DNA from: Marchantia polymorpha subsp. ruderalis
Taxonomy: Eukaryota > Streptophyta > Marchantiopsida > Marchantiales > Marchantiaceae
NCBI GenBank assembly: GCA_037833965.1
Contig: AP031359.1
Location: 2,104,001 to 2,168,000 of the forward strand
Length of the DNA: 64,000 nt
Direction: 5' to 3'
Shown piece by piece: positions 11,621 to 22,732 of the stretch. Position numbers and translations under genes: made by a program. Each line of letters begins with the position of its first letter. Position 1 is the stretch's first letter. The notes beneath the pieces were generated by a model. That model saw only the letters and a program-made list of their open reading frames with translations. It was not told where the DNA came from and did not search any database.

Positions 11621-12848
11621 GAGGAGCGGGATGACAGTCGGAAGGAGGAAACACGTGTGCGCGATGCACAATTGCAATCCGCGCAGACACCTTCCGCACG
11701 AACGCCTTCGGCGGTGGATGCCTTCGGCGATGCGGAGTCAGCAGAAGCCGGACGGGCGGGCCATACGAATTTGGCACAACCCAACTCTCCCACCGCCTTG
11801 GACATTCTGGGCGAGAGCAGCGAGGCTGCAGCTTGTGGCAGACGACGCAGACACTACGAAGCCACACTCACGACAGTCACCGGAGAATTCAGAGGCGACC
11901 GAAATCCTCAGTTCGGAGGATGACGAAGGAGGATCAACGGAATCGGGATCGGGATCAAGTGAGGAGGAGAAACAATCAGTGGCAGGTAGGCCAACGGCGG
12001 CGCTCTGCGAGCAAGTGATACTTCTGTTGAGGTACCTTGATCGCAAAGTAGAGAAGTATGGAGACCCCCACCAGCTTGGGTCCTACGTCGAATTAATGCG
12101 TAGGCGGACTCGCACTAAAGTCCACACCAGCAAGTTGTTGGCCCGTCTGGATGGGGATCTTAAAGATCTGTGGGAGAAGTATGAGTGTCTGTGGGGCCAC
12201 CTTAATCTCACTCAGAAGATGCACAAGGCCCTCGACAAGTCGAAGGACGAGAAGCTTGAAGAGGCGGCAAAGCAGTTCGCCAAGGAGAAGGCGAAGCTCG
12301 TAGAGGAGCTAGATTCTGAGCAGGCTTAGAATCGAATTTTGTCAGAGGAGCTCGTGTGACAGACACGGTTGTTAGAGTAGTGTCAGCTCGCACGTCAGGC
12401 GGATGAAGAATTAATCCGCAAACTGCAATCCGAGTGCGGGGAATTGAGAGCGCAGCGTGCGGAGACCGAATTGCAGTTGGTTGTAGTTGAAGACGATCGC
12501 CGGCGGGAGGCAAATCGCACGAAAGAGGAGTTGGCGAGGCGAGTCAACCACTGCCTCAGAGGCTACATCCACTGGGAAGTGGCGGCGCAGGAGAAACTCA
12601 CACTGCGCGAGTTAGAGCTTCGTGCGGCGGGTTTGGTATCAGGTGACAGTCGGAGCCGGCGGCGAGTGGCGAAGAAGTTAGATTCGTTTTTGTCGAAGTC
12701 GCGGGACGCTATGGCCACCCTCAGGACAGAGGTTTCTGCGGAGTTGCGGCGGCTTGGACTGCGCAGTCGACCTGAAGACTGGCAGGGTAGGGAGTTAGTG
12801 CGCGGCAGTCCTTCGCGCAGGAGGCAAAGCACGGGTTCCGCGGAGTGA
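10164..12848 (+). pseudogene. Gene-like region of E6 (Trp-rich domain, linker, coiled coil)
   Basis: This is the clearest copy of the family protein, about 895 codons including breaks. It begins MSKPTQLRMIPLK. Trp-rich motifs FLLWGWNYVCQDMV and WTVQDWGQVLGRC follow, then NGYRTRDYKDR, LLQLLQPHRTTY and HLSPFLINFYRSMG. A basic PRKRRW-SRPKQKARR segment, which may bind nucleic acid or direct nuclear entry, leads to a palindrome-coded linker. An acidic stretch, ALCEQVILLLRYLDRK, a ~250-residue coiled coil and an Arg/Ser-rich tail (RSRPEDWQGREL) close it. No zinc knuckle, protease, RT or integrase motif is seen. The function is unknown; a gag-like or accessory role is inference. It is a fossil with about four to five breaks. 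Confidence 0.6.
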
Positions 12849-15800
12849 AGTGTAGCGTGGTTCCGTGCAGGCGCGTAGTACATGGTAGTGTAGTGTTAGT
12901 TAGGACTTAGAAGGTATAAAGTAGTTCAAGGCGTCTAACCTTGGGATTCTTCTAGTTTCGGAAGTGCAGATCAGGAACTCATTTTCTTTGCGTGTTTGTG
13001 TCCTTAGTTCTGTCACCGCGCAAGAGGAGCTACAACTTGGCGATCCGCATTTTGTAGCTGAAGGCCTTCGGTCGAATGTTCAGAGCTAGTGTACTAGTTA
13101 GAGACTTGAGTAGTTCGGATCTACACCTGCGGGTGATTGCCGATGCTCAGATCTAGTCACTAGTTAGATACTTGAACAGTTCCCCCTTACACTTTCGAGT
13201 GATTGTTCCTGATTGAACTCCATCAGGATTTTTCCCCTGAATGCCAAAGTGAAGTTTTGCTTCTTCCAGTAAGCCTTGGTTGTAATTCAGGTTACGCTGC
13301 AGCAGGTGCCTTAAGGGCAACCCATGTAGTATTTTTGGGAATGACAAGTGCCTAAGAATTCAAACTCTTCAATAGACTGTTATGATGTGCTACTGGATCG
13401 TTTCTAAGTTGAGTCTCTCAGTTCGGACCTGTGTTCTCTGCGCGTTTTGTGAGTTGAGTGTGTTGTTCACCGAGTGTGAGTGACTTCAATCCGAAGTAGG
13501 AAGTCCAATCCGGATTCCCTGTGCTAGCACAAACTAGTGGAAGGGTTGTAAAAGCCGGAGTTGGGAGTCACTACCCGCAGATTCGCTGAGTGTATTCGTG
13601 AGAGAATTTCCCCATGAAATCTTAAGTAGAGGTCCTAACCGACCTCTGAGTGGTGTTTCTATAGTTTCAGGTGTGTGTGTGTGTGTGTTGATTGAACTAC
13701 GCTGCACTGTGCGATCTCCGAGTGGACACTTGCAGTATTTCTGGGAGTGACAGTCGCCTGAGAATTCAAACTCTTCAATAGTCTGTTAAATGTGACACTT
13801 TCTACTTTGTGTGTTGCCTCTGTCCCTGTGGGTTCGATCTTTCTACCACTATATTGCAGTTTTAGCCTTTGGTGGGTTATTACAGGTTGTTTCTCCTCCA
13901 CGCCAGCATTGCATTCAAGCGGGCCGCGGCCAGCCCAAGTGTCTAACGTTGAGCAATCTTGATCGCCAAAGGAAGGGACTCACCCTCACATTTTCAATTT
14001 TGCATTTGCTAGAGCTCCCGACGCGCAGCCGGAGAATCAGCGGAGAGAATTGCAGAGAGTTGTGTCTAGAGTGTGTTGCAAGAGAGTGTGCGGGGAATCT
14101 GCCTAGAGTGCGCAGCAGCATAGTGCGTAGCGGAAAAGTCCTTGCACGAGTCTTGTGGAGAATTCGCGGGGAGCTCGCGGATAGTTTGGGAGAGTGGGAG
14201 AGAATTGCAAATTACAGCGAGTTTGCCCGAGCTCCCGACGCGCAGTAGCCGAGTGTGCAGAGAGTTGCAAGAAGTTCGCGGCAGCAGAGAGCAGAAGTTT
14301 GCAGAGACTTTGCGAGAGTTCAATGGCCAGGTCAACTTAGCTACGGATGGTCCCGCTGAAAGTGCCGCAAATCGGACTGCGCGCATTTCAAGACGAGCTG
14401 CTGGCGGTGAAGCTAGACTTCCTCCTATGGAGATGAAATTTGATGTGCCCGGAGATAGCCCGAGAGTGGCTGCGTAAGAAGAACCAACCTACGGCGGAAG
14501 CGGAAGTGAGATGAAAAGGCGGACCAGAGCCAGCGGAAAGTGCCTGCTGCTCCAGTTAGACGTCGGGCAAACCACAAGCCCTCAAGTCGACCGAAGCAGA
14601 AGGCACGCAAGCTTGTTATGCCGGCGAGCAGCGCGGACACAAAACAAGTGTGGTAACACACTTTTTGTTTTTTTTGCAGAATTTAAACAATTTTAGAAAA
14701 CTAGTACCGAAGCAGTGTTTGTAGTTAGAAAAGGGTACGTTAAAAAGAGTGGATTGAGGAGATCGTCACGAGGTCACGAAGAATCGCGTAGTCGGATGTA
14801 CCAACGCCAATGTCTTCGGCGCCTTCGGCAAAAGCTCCTTTTCTGAGGTGTCTCTACTCACGCGCTTCCACCGTTTAAGGAAGCTACGCTTCCGGCGCAG
14901 ACACCTCCGGAGGAGATTTTGCTAAAGACGTAAGAAGAATGGCACGGACCTCTGAAGGCTTCCGACCATGAGTGCGCCTTCGGCGATGCGCCGCTAGCGC
15001 GGAAAGGGAAACCTTCATAAACGATCGGACTACACGGTAGTTCCAGTTGGTTGAAGTCGCATTAGAAAGAGCTCGGGACGCTCGTTCTAACAAGCCTATG
15101 AGCGTCGGAGATGGATCAGGGACGAAGAAGTTATGAGCGTCGGAAAACTTGTAGCCGGACATGCGCCGTTCGCGCTAGGGTTCACAGTCGGAAAGGACTC
15201 CCGTACGCCTTCGGCGATGCGCCTTCGGCGGAATCGCGCGCTCATGGGAGGAAATCAACTCAGAGTCGGAAGCGCCTTTGGCGGCTGCGTGACGGAAGAA
15301 AAGCGCCGGCCGGATGTACGCCTCCGACGTGGTGCTGATAGGCGGATGCGCTGGCATGATTTGCGCCGGCGGGATATGCGCCGTCAGCTATGGACGAGGC
15401 AGAACGGACAAAATAAGCGGTACGAATACGCGCCGGCGTAATTCGCGCCGACTGGATGTGCGCCTCCAGCCAGGCGCCGACGGATAAGGAACATGCCAGC
15501 GGCGACACGCCTCCGGTGATGGACGGGTTAGGAAAAGACAACATAGCCGACGTATACACTGCGGCGGACTCGAGTCCGGAAGACGGTGGCGGCGGGAGAA
15601 TTCAATATTCACGCATGCGAACGCGCGCAGTGCGGAGACGTAAATTCGCACATGCAAGAGCGAACCGTTAGGCCGTATAGCTGGCTGCGTAAATTGTAAC
15701 CAGTAAGAATGTTGGACGATCTTGAATTCGGAGAAGAAAAGACTGCTCTCCAGTCTCATTCTCTCATTCTTGATTTTGCGATTCCCAACCTCCAAGATTA

Positions 15801-15993
15801 CGCGCAAGGGCGGAGAGACCTGCAGAGAGAGAAGAGAGTGCGGAGATGAGTTGCGCAAGGATCTTGACAGACCTTGGAGAGAATTTGCGAGAAGCAAACT
15901 TGAGCGCGAGAGAGAGACTTGAGCGGCCGACGCTCAGCGGCGATTGTGAGAGAGCGAGCAGAAGGGAGAGCGTTTGTGTGTGCAGGAAACGCA

Positions 15994-18549
15994 ATGTCGA
16001 AGGTTCCCCAACTGCGAGTGTCTCCACTCAGGGTGCCGCAGATCGGTCTACGCGCATTTCAAGATGTGCTGATGGGGCTGAAGCTCGATTTCCTCCTGTG
16101 GGGATGGAACTGGACATGTCCGGAGATGGTGCGCGAGTATCTGCAGGAGAGACACAAGCCCTCACGCGGATTCCGTCCACATCCAGAAAGATGAGACATT
16201 TGTGACTGGGCGCAGGTGTTGGGCAGGTGTGCCGGCGAGGAAGGGTATCTCCTCTTCGAGGCCGATAGCGTGAAGGTGTCGCAGGAGGAAGAAATCTCCT
16301 ACAATGAGCTTTTCAAAGTTGCCAGGCATCCCAAGAACGGTTTCCGGACAAGGGATTACAAAGATCGATTGCGGAGAAATGTCGCGACTGCATTGTTGCA
16401 GATATTGCAGCCGACCAAGACCGCTTACATGCATGGTTGGCAGGTAGGATTTGTGGAGCTAGTGTTGTCAAGAGCTCCAGTGCATTGGGCACGGCTCCTG
16501 TGGAAGGTGACGCGCCAACATGCGCAAGAAGAGAGAGGAGGAACCCTCAATCATCTTTCGCCTTACCTGATTGTGTTTTATCGGGCGATGGGATGTTTGA
16601 CAAATTCAGAGCGGACACGGTTTCCGCTGCTGACACGGAGCTATCCAGGTAGATACTCACGGGAGGCCGAAGTAGACACGGATCCGGACGAGGAACCTGC
16701 CAGTCCGCCTCCGGCTCCGCCCCTAGCAAGAGCAGCAGAAGAACGTCGAAGCGAGCGCATTCCGCGAAAGCGGAAGTGGGATGAGAGACCTGAGGACAGG
16801 CAGCCGGAAGCGCCAGTTGCGCCGACTCGTAGTCGGCCCACCAACGAGCCTCACAGCCGACCAAAACATAGGGCACGCAAAATGCCAACTAGTACTGAGG
16901 AGACCGGGCGTACTCCGGTCCGGCGGAATCCCACGCAGGAAGAGATAATCGCGCAGATTCTGGGGAAGTCGACAAATACCTCTGCGCAGAAGGCACCAAT
17001 GCCTTCGGAAGAAGATGGACGGACTAACAGTCGGCCGACTACGAGTCGGGCGACTGAAGGTCGACGAACGGAAGGAAGGCCGACTGCGCGGCGCGTTGAA
17101 CCGGACAGCAGGCTGGAAGCATAAGGGAGTTTGGCTGACGAGCCAACAACCCTCCGAGGGTCGCCTTTGGCGGAAGGCACTTCTGGGAAAACGACGCCAG
17201 CAAGCAGGCCAAGAGGAGTGAAGACGCGCAGGGTGTATCCGACTGCCAGTCGGACAACTGCTAGTCGGCCGACTGCGAGTCGGTCAACAGAGAGTCGGCC
17301 AGATTCGCCGACTGCGAGACGGACAGGGCCGGCGACCAGTGTGCGGACGCCTTCGGCGGACGCACCTCCAGCGAAGACACCTTCCGCGCAGAACGCGCCG
17401 GAAGGGCAGGCAGCAGAAGCGGGCGGTGCAAAGGTGACAAAAGTCACTACGGCGTCGACCCCTTCGGAAACCGAAGATCGAGCCGGAACAGGGGCTCAAG
17501 CAGTGGGATCCCCCACTGCCTTGGATATTTTAGCAGGGAGTGGAGCGGCAGTCGCGGCGGAAGCGGCTGCGTGCCACAGTTCCAGGGAGTCGCCAAGGGA
17601 TTCGGTGGCGACTGAAATCCTCGAAACGGAGGATGAGACGAGCTCGGAAGAGCAGGAAGCGGATTTTGTGCAGAAAACGCCAACAGGGGTGTTGTGCGAG
17701 CAGATAGTTCCACTCCTGCGCTATCTGGATCGCAAGACATCCAAGTACTCGGGTACCGGAAAACCGCAGTCTTATGTGGAGACTGTCAAACGCAGGACGA
17801 GGAGCAAGGTGGCCACTTGGGCCTCTAGGTGCCAAGTATTGCTGGATAGGAACACTACCCTCCGACAACACCTGGCGGTCACACAGAAACTATACCAAGC
17901 CTTGCAGCAGCAGAGGGAGGATGCGGCGACGAAAAACTAGGCGGATGCCGAGCTAATGCGGGCAAAGATCGAGTCGGAATTGCAGGAAGAGCGGAGACAA
18001 AACCGCATCTTAGCAGCAGAGCTTGCGCGCCAGACGCGCGCCTTAGAAGAAAGTCAAAGAACACGCAAGGAGGATGAGGAGTTGTTGCGCAACTTGCAAT
18101 CCGAGTGCTCGGATTTGAGGGCGCAGCGCGCAGATGCGGAAATGCAACTAGCAGAGGTGGAAGGCAGCTGCCGGGCGCGAGAAGAGTTGGCGACGCGGGT
18201 GACTCACTGTCTAAAAGGATACGCCCATTGGGAGGTGGCAGCTCAAGAGAAGATCACACTCAGGGAGTTCGAGCTTCGGGCGGCGCCATTGACGGAGGGT
18301 GACAGTCGGAGTCGGCGGCGAGTAGCGAGGAAATTAGAATCCTTCTTGTCGGGTGTGCGCGACACTATGGCGCACTTAGAGTCGGAAGTGACTGCAACCC
18401 TCCGACGCTTGGGGTTGCGCAGCCGGTCGGAAGATTGGCAAGGTAGAGATAGAGAGCGAGGCAGTCCGGCGCGCAGGAGGCGCAGCACCGGATCTGCCGA
18501 GTGCAGTAGTATAGTTTGGTTTCGTGCAAGTGTTGCGAGTAGTAGATAG
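15994..18549 (+). pseudogene. Gene-like region of E7, divergent subfamily
   Basis: It has the same domain order as E6. The start reads MSKVPQLRVSPLRVPQIGLR, with Trp-rich DFLLWGWNWTCPEMV, NGFRTRDYKDR, LLQILQPTKTAY and HLSPYLIVFYRAMG. The linker between the basic block and the acidic stretch is rich in TASRPT-like repeats, coded by AGTCGGCCGACT palindromes, and lacks dense GCCTTCGGC. It ends in a coiled coil and RLGLRSRSEDWQGRDRERG. Conservation of the N-terminal domain and coiled coil against a replaced linker suggests selection on the ends before decay. It is a fossil with about three breaks. Confidence 0.55.
17029..17320. repeat. AGTCGGCCGACT palindrome cluster in the E7 linker
   Basis: The perfect 12-bp palindrome AGTCGGCCGACT occurs at 17029-17040 and 17263-17274, with many AGTCGG/CCGACT half-sites between and after. 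It sits in the linker that other copies fill with CCTTCGG or CCTACGCATAGG. I see it densely only in E7. Confidence 0.75.
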
Positions 18550-20609
18550 GATAGCGTAGTGTTAGTTAGGACCTTTGAGGGTATAAAGTAGATCAAGGCG
18601 TTTAGCCCTAGGACTCTTCCAAATTCGGAAGTGCAGATCAGGAACTCACTTTCTTGGCGTGTTTGTGCATTTTGGTCCTGGCACCACGTAGAGAAGCTGC
18701 AGCATAGCGAAGTTACCGTATGTTGTAGTTGAAGGCCTTCGGCTGAATGTTCAGAGCTAGTACCCGGTTAGAGACTTGAGTAGTGCGGATCTGCACCTGC
18801 GGGTGATTTCTGATGCTAAGAGCCGGTTGCGAGTTAGAGACTTGAACAGTTCCCCCTTACTCCTTCGAGTGACATATCCTGATTGTACTCCTACGGGAAG
18901 TTTCCCCTGAATGCCAAAGTGAAGTTTTATTACTTCGTGTAAGCCTTGGTTTGCAATTCAGGTTGTGTGTGTGTGTTACTGGATTGTGTCTCAGTTAAGT
19001 TCTCAGTCGGGCCTGCACTCCCTACGTTTGGTGTGAGTCGAGGGTGACGTCCACGGCGTATGAAGAGGCTTCGTTCCGAAGTGGGAAGTCCAGTCCGGGT
19101 ACCCTACGCTAGTTCCTGGCGGAAGGGCAGTAAAAGACGGAGTGGGAGTCACTACCTGCAGAACCTCTGAGTGAACTTTTGAGACACTTTCCCCCTGAAA
19201 TCTGAAGCGGAGGTCCTGACCGACCTCCGAGTTGTGCTTTTGCCAGTTTCAGGTGTGTGTGTGTGTGTGTTGAGTGACTACGCTGTACTGTGCATCCTCC
19301 GAGCATCCTCCGAGTCGAGCCTCCGAGTCGAGCACTGCAGCACCGGCCAACATGCCAGCGACGGAGAAGTGTTTGGCCTCCGAGCAAGTACCCTTCGATT
19401 ACTCGACTTCGAGTCAAGAGCCTTTGGCTCAAGCGCCTTCGACGCAGGGGCAGAGTAGGGAGAAGCCTTTGGCTCAACAAACTCGGGTCAAGTGCCTTCG
19501 GCGCAGACGCAACTTGAGCAATCTGCGGCGGACGAAGGCAGGAAGGAGGAGACACGTGTGCCTTCGGCACACACGCCTTTGGCAGTAGTAGTCCGGGCAG
19601 GTGAAGCAAGCCCACCGGAAGCAAGTTCTCCCATCCCCTTGGAGATGTTGGCAAGACGTGGAGCGGAGGTCGCGGCAGAAGAAGCTGTGCGACCCACCTC
19701 AAGAGAATCGCCGAGGATTTCTGCGGCGACAGAGATCCTCAAGACCAAAGACGACACGGGATCGGAGGAAGAGGAAGTGGATTTGGTGCGAGTACACCGA
19801 CGGGAGTGCTTTGCGAGCAGGTGGTACCACTACTACGGTACCTTAATCGCAAGGCGACTAGGTACGCGGATCCCCGCCATCCAGGATACTACGTTGAGTT
19901 GGCTAGGAATCGGACTCGGATTAAGGTAGCAACAAATCCCGAGCTGATAGCCCTGGACCAGAAGTACCGAGAGCTGGTACAACATCTTGCAGGAGCAGTT
20001 TACCCTAACGCGCAGACTGCAAAAGAAAGCGTTGGAGCTGCGAGATTCTATGGTGGCCGATGCCCAGTGCGAATTTGAAGTGCAGCGTGCGAAGATTGGA
20101 GCGGAGCTCAATTCCGAGCGAGGTTAAAATTGCATCTTGCAAGAGAGCAGACGATTGAACGGGTAGGGAGTTGGTGCGTAGTCGGCCTTCGCATCGGAGG
20201 CATAGCAGATGAAGCGGAGAGTAGAGTGTTAGGTAGCTAGGATTGTAGAGTGTATAAAGTAGTTCAAGGCGTTTGCCTTGGGGGATTTTCCAGTTTCGGA
20301 AGTTCAGTTCAGAACCTCGTTTTCTCTGCGTGTTTGTGTCTTTTGTTCAGTCACCGCGCAAGAGGAGCAACAGCTTGTCAAAGTTACCGCATTTTGTAAC
20401 TGAAGGCCTTCGCCCGAATGTTCTGAGCTAGCGTAGTCTAGTCAGGATCTTCAAGTTCGGACTTTCGCCTTCAGACGATTTTCCCTGTGTGTATTCCTTC
20501 GGGATTTTTCCCCTGAATGCTAAAGTGAAGTTTTTGCTAACTTTGGAGTAAGCCTTCGGAGTAAGTACACACACTCTCACTCAATCACACTCAATCAAAC
20601 GCCCGTTTA

Positions 20610-20990
20610 GCTGCGGCAGAGGCAAGACCATGACAGCCGCAGTCAGTAGTTAGTTATCCTCTGCAGGGCACAAATCCAAGGAAAGCGTTTCAAGGACAGT
20701 AGTCGTCTTCGTCTTCTTCATGGGTAAATGGGATCAGCTGTGGCAGAGGCCAAACCATGACAGCCGCAGTCAGTAGTTAGTTATCCTCTGCAGGGCACAA
20801 ATCCAAGGAAAGCGTTTCAAGGACAGTAGTCGTCTTCGTCTTCTTCATGGGTAAATGGGATTGGCTGTGGCAGAGGCCAAACCATGACAGCCGCAGTCAG
20901 TAGTTAGTTATACTTTGCAGGGCATAAATCCAAGGAAATCGTTTCAAGGACAGTGGTCGTCTTTGTCTTCTTCATGGGTAAACGGGATCG
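20610..20990 (+). repeat. Three 127-bp subterminal tandem units, left arm
   Basis: Units lie at 20610-20736, 20737-20863 and 20864-20990. Each starts gctgYggcagaggc and ends near catgggtaaaYgggat. The first two are the more alike, and the third, innermost unit is more diverged. Confidence 0.9.
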
Positions 20991-22439
20991 GCATCCATGG
21001 CGTTTTAGGGAGTGGCGTGGTGCGGTACCAACCAGACTGCTGCTGCTGCTCCTCTCCTCTTCCTCAACTCAAGATGCCTGGGGAAAAGAACCCGCATCAG
21101 GCGAGGTCTGAATCACACACCAGCTCGTACGACATCAGTCCACCTTACCCCATCTCAAGCAAACGAACGAACCCACAACCACCTCGACTTAACTTCAGTT
21201 CATGCTGCTGGTGCAGCAGGGCAGAGTTAAGAGTGTCTGCTGTCGCATGCCTCCATTTCATTCTCTCGTGGCTAGTGCCGCCATTTATGAGCTCTCGCAC
21301 ACACAATATAATCCACGAACCCTGCTGATTCTCCCGCAGGAACAGTCATAAACCGCTTTCGAGCAGATGATGTTTGCGAAAACCGGCATCACTAATTCAA
21401 TGATCACCGGCAGCGAGCAAGATGATATTTTGTGGGAGCCAAGATGCAACGAGACACATCTCTTGACATTGAATCTGGCGAGACAAAGCCACCGCTTTTG
21501 ATTTATCCCGCTCCCTCCCCATCCGCCACTGCCCACTGCAACGAAAGAATCTAGTGCATCCGCCACTGCCTCGCGCTCGACAGGAATCTAGACGCGTCCC
21601 AGAGATCCCCCTCGCGCGCCCGGCAGGAATCTAGACAGGTCGAAATGGATCTGATCTCAACGTGGGACTCTTTGTAATTCTGGGACTCTGCCTGACCCGC
21701 CCTCCTCTTAATTGGGCCACCCGTTTAATTATACCCCCACCCCTTCTTGTTTTTCTGCCCAATGTTCGTGCGTCACTCCGAAGCCCATAACTTCTTGCTC
21801 CGAACAGCAAATCGTCGTCGTCCTGGAGGAAGATTATTACGGTAGAGTCTGGGCTACCTTCGGGGCAGCCACTCGTGCGATTCTTTCGTTGCAGTGGGCA
21901 GTGGCGGATGGGGAGGGAGCGGGATAAATCAAAAGCGGTGACTTTGTCTCGCTTGAATCAATGTCAAGAGATGTGTCTCGTTGCATCTTGGCTCCCACAA
22001 ATGATCATCTTGCTCGCTGCCGGTGATCATTGAATTAGTGATGCCGGTTTTTGCATACATCATCTGCTCGAAAGCGGTTTATGATTGTTCCTGCGGAAGA
22101 ATCAGCAGCGTTCGTGGATTATATTGTGTGTGCGAGAGCTCATAAATGGCGGCACCAGCCACGAGAGAATGAAATGGAGGCATGCGACAGCAGACACTCT
22201 TAACTCTGCTCTGCTGCACCAGCAGCATGAACTGAAGTTAAGTCGAGGTGGTTGTGGGTTCGTTCGTTTGCTTGAGATGGGGTAAGGTGGACTGATGTCG
22301 TACGAGCTGGTGTGTGATTCAGACCTCGCCTGATGCGGGTTCTTTTCCCCGGGCATCTTGAGTTGAGGAAGAGGAGAGGAGGAGCAGCAGCAGTCTGGTT
22401 GGTACTGCACCACGCCACTCCCTAAAACGCCATGGATGC

Positions 22440-22693
22440 CGATCCCGTTTACCCATGAAGAAGACAAAGACGACCACTGTCCTTGAAACGCTTTCCTTGG
22501 ATTTATGCCCTGCAAAGTATAACTAACTACTGACTGCGGCTGTCATGGTTTGGCCTCTGCCACAGCCGATCCCATTTACCCATGAAGAAGACGAAGACGA
22601 CTACTGTCCTTGAAACGCTTTCCTTGGATTTGTGCCCTGCAGAGGATAACTAACTACTGACTGCGGCTGTCATGGTTTGGCCTCTGCCGCAGC
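22440..22693 (-). repeat. Two 127-bp subterminal tandem units, right arm
   Basis: Inverted counterparts of the left-arm units lie at 22440-22566 and 22567-22693. The inner unit here matches the diverged inner unit of the left arm, and the outer unit matches the others, so the order is kept in mirror image. Confidence 0.9.
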
Positions 22694-22732
22694 TGAGCGG
22701 GCGTTTGATTGAGTGTGAGAGTGTGTGTACTT

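Larger units (their letters stand above)
8851..13884 (+). mobile_element. E6: near-full-length 5-kb-family element inside E5
   Basis: It starts TGTGGTAACCCAC and ends GTGGGTTATTACA, length 5034 bp. Flanks are GGCTA (8846-8850) and GGTTG (13885-13889). The empty site, seen in E10, reads GGCTG, so each flank differs from the target by one transition, which supports a 5-bp duplication that has aged. Parts are a 5' region (8851-10163), a gene-like region (10164-12848) and a 3' region (12849-13884). There is no terminal direct repeat. It is a fossil with roughly four to five breaks. Confidence 0.8.
14649..19330 (+). mobile_element. E7: 5-kb-family element inside E5, right terminus missing
   Basis: It starts TGTGGTAACACAC at 14649, with left flank ACAAG. 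Parts are a 5' region (14649-15993), a gene-like region (15994-18549) and a 3' region from 18550 with TATAAAG at 18582 and a (GT)n tract near 19252-19270. The right terminus is absent; near 19330 the sequence passes into E5. It is the most divergent member: its linker uses AGTCGG-type repeats where the others use CCTTCGG. It is a fossil with about three breaks. Confidence 0.65.
8209..20562 (+). mobile_element. E5: 5-kb-family element with two nested insertions, right end missing
   Basis: It starts TGTAGAAACCCAC at 8209 inside E3. Visible pieces are 8209-8850 and 13885-14648 (5' region, then the start of the gene-like region at ATG 14323), 19331-20200 (rest of the gene-like region) and 20201-20562 (3' region with TATAAAG at 20253). 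E6 is inserted at 8851-13884 and E7 at 14649-19330. It stops at the foldback element at 20563. Its closest relative in the window is the reversed E10, in gene, 5' and 3' regions. Its left flank AGGAT is the complement of the ATCYT site at E10's right end. It is a broken fossil. Confidence 0.7.
20563..22732. mobile_element. Foldback element with long inverted arms
   Basis: Inverted arms run 20563-21551 (989 bp) and 21879-22732 (854 bp), separated by a 327-bp spacer (21552-21878). The outer ends match exactly over 18 bp, starting AAGTACACACAC. The size difference is explained by an extra 127-bp tandem unit in the left arm. Homologous open frames on opposite strands (20915-21328 and 22102-22515) are mirror images of the arms and have no recognised domain, so they are not called as genes. 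No transposase is seen and no target duplication is obvious. The structure fits non-autonomous foldback or MULE-like elements. It sits exactly between the truncated E5 and the host island. Confidence 0.85.

Noticed and set aside
11145-11867. Long antisense open frames in the element linkers (for example 240 codons here)
   Set aside because: The palindromic repeats lack stop codons in all six frames, so long frames rich in PKA or RRR arise passively. No domain is seen.
20915-22515. Two ~137-codon frames (20915-21328 and 22102-22515) that match each other
   Set aside because: They are the same sequence in the two arms of the foldback element; no domain or homologue is recognised.
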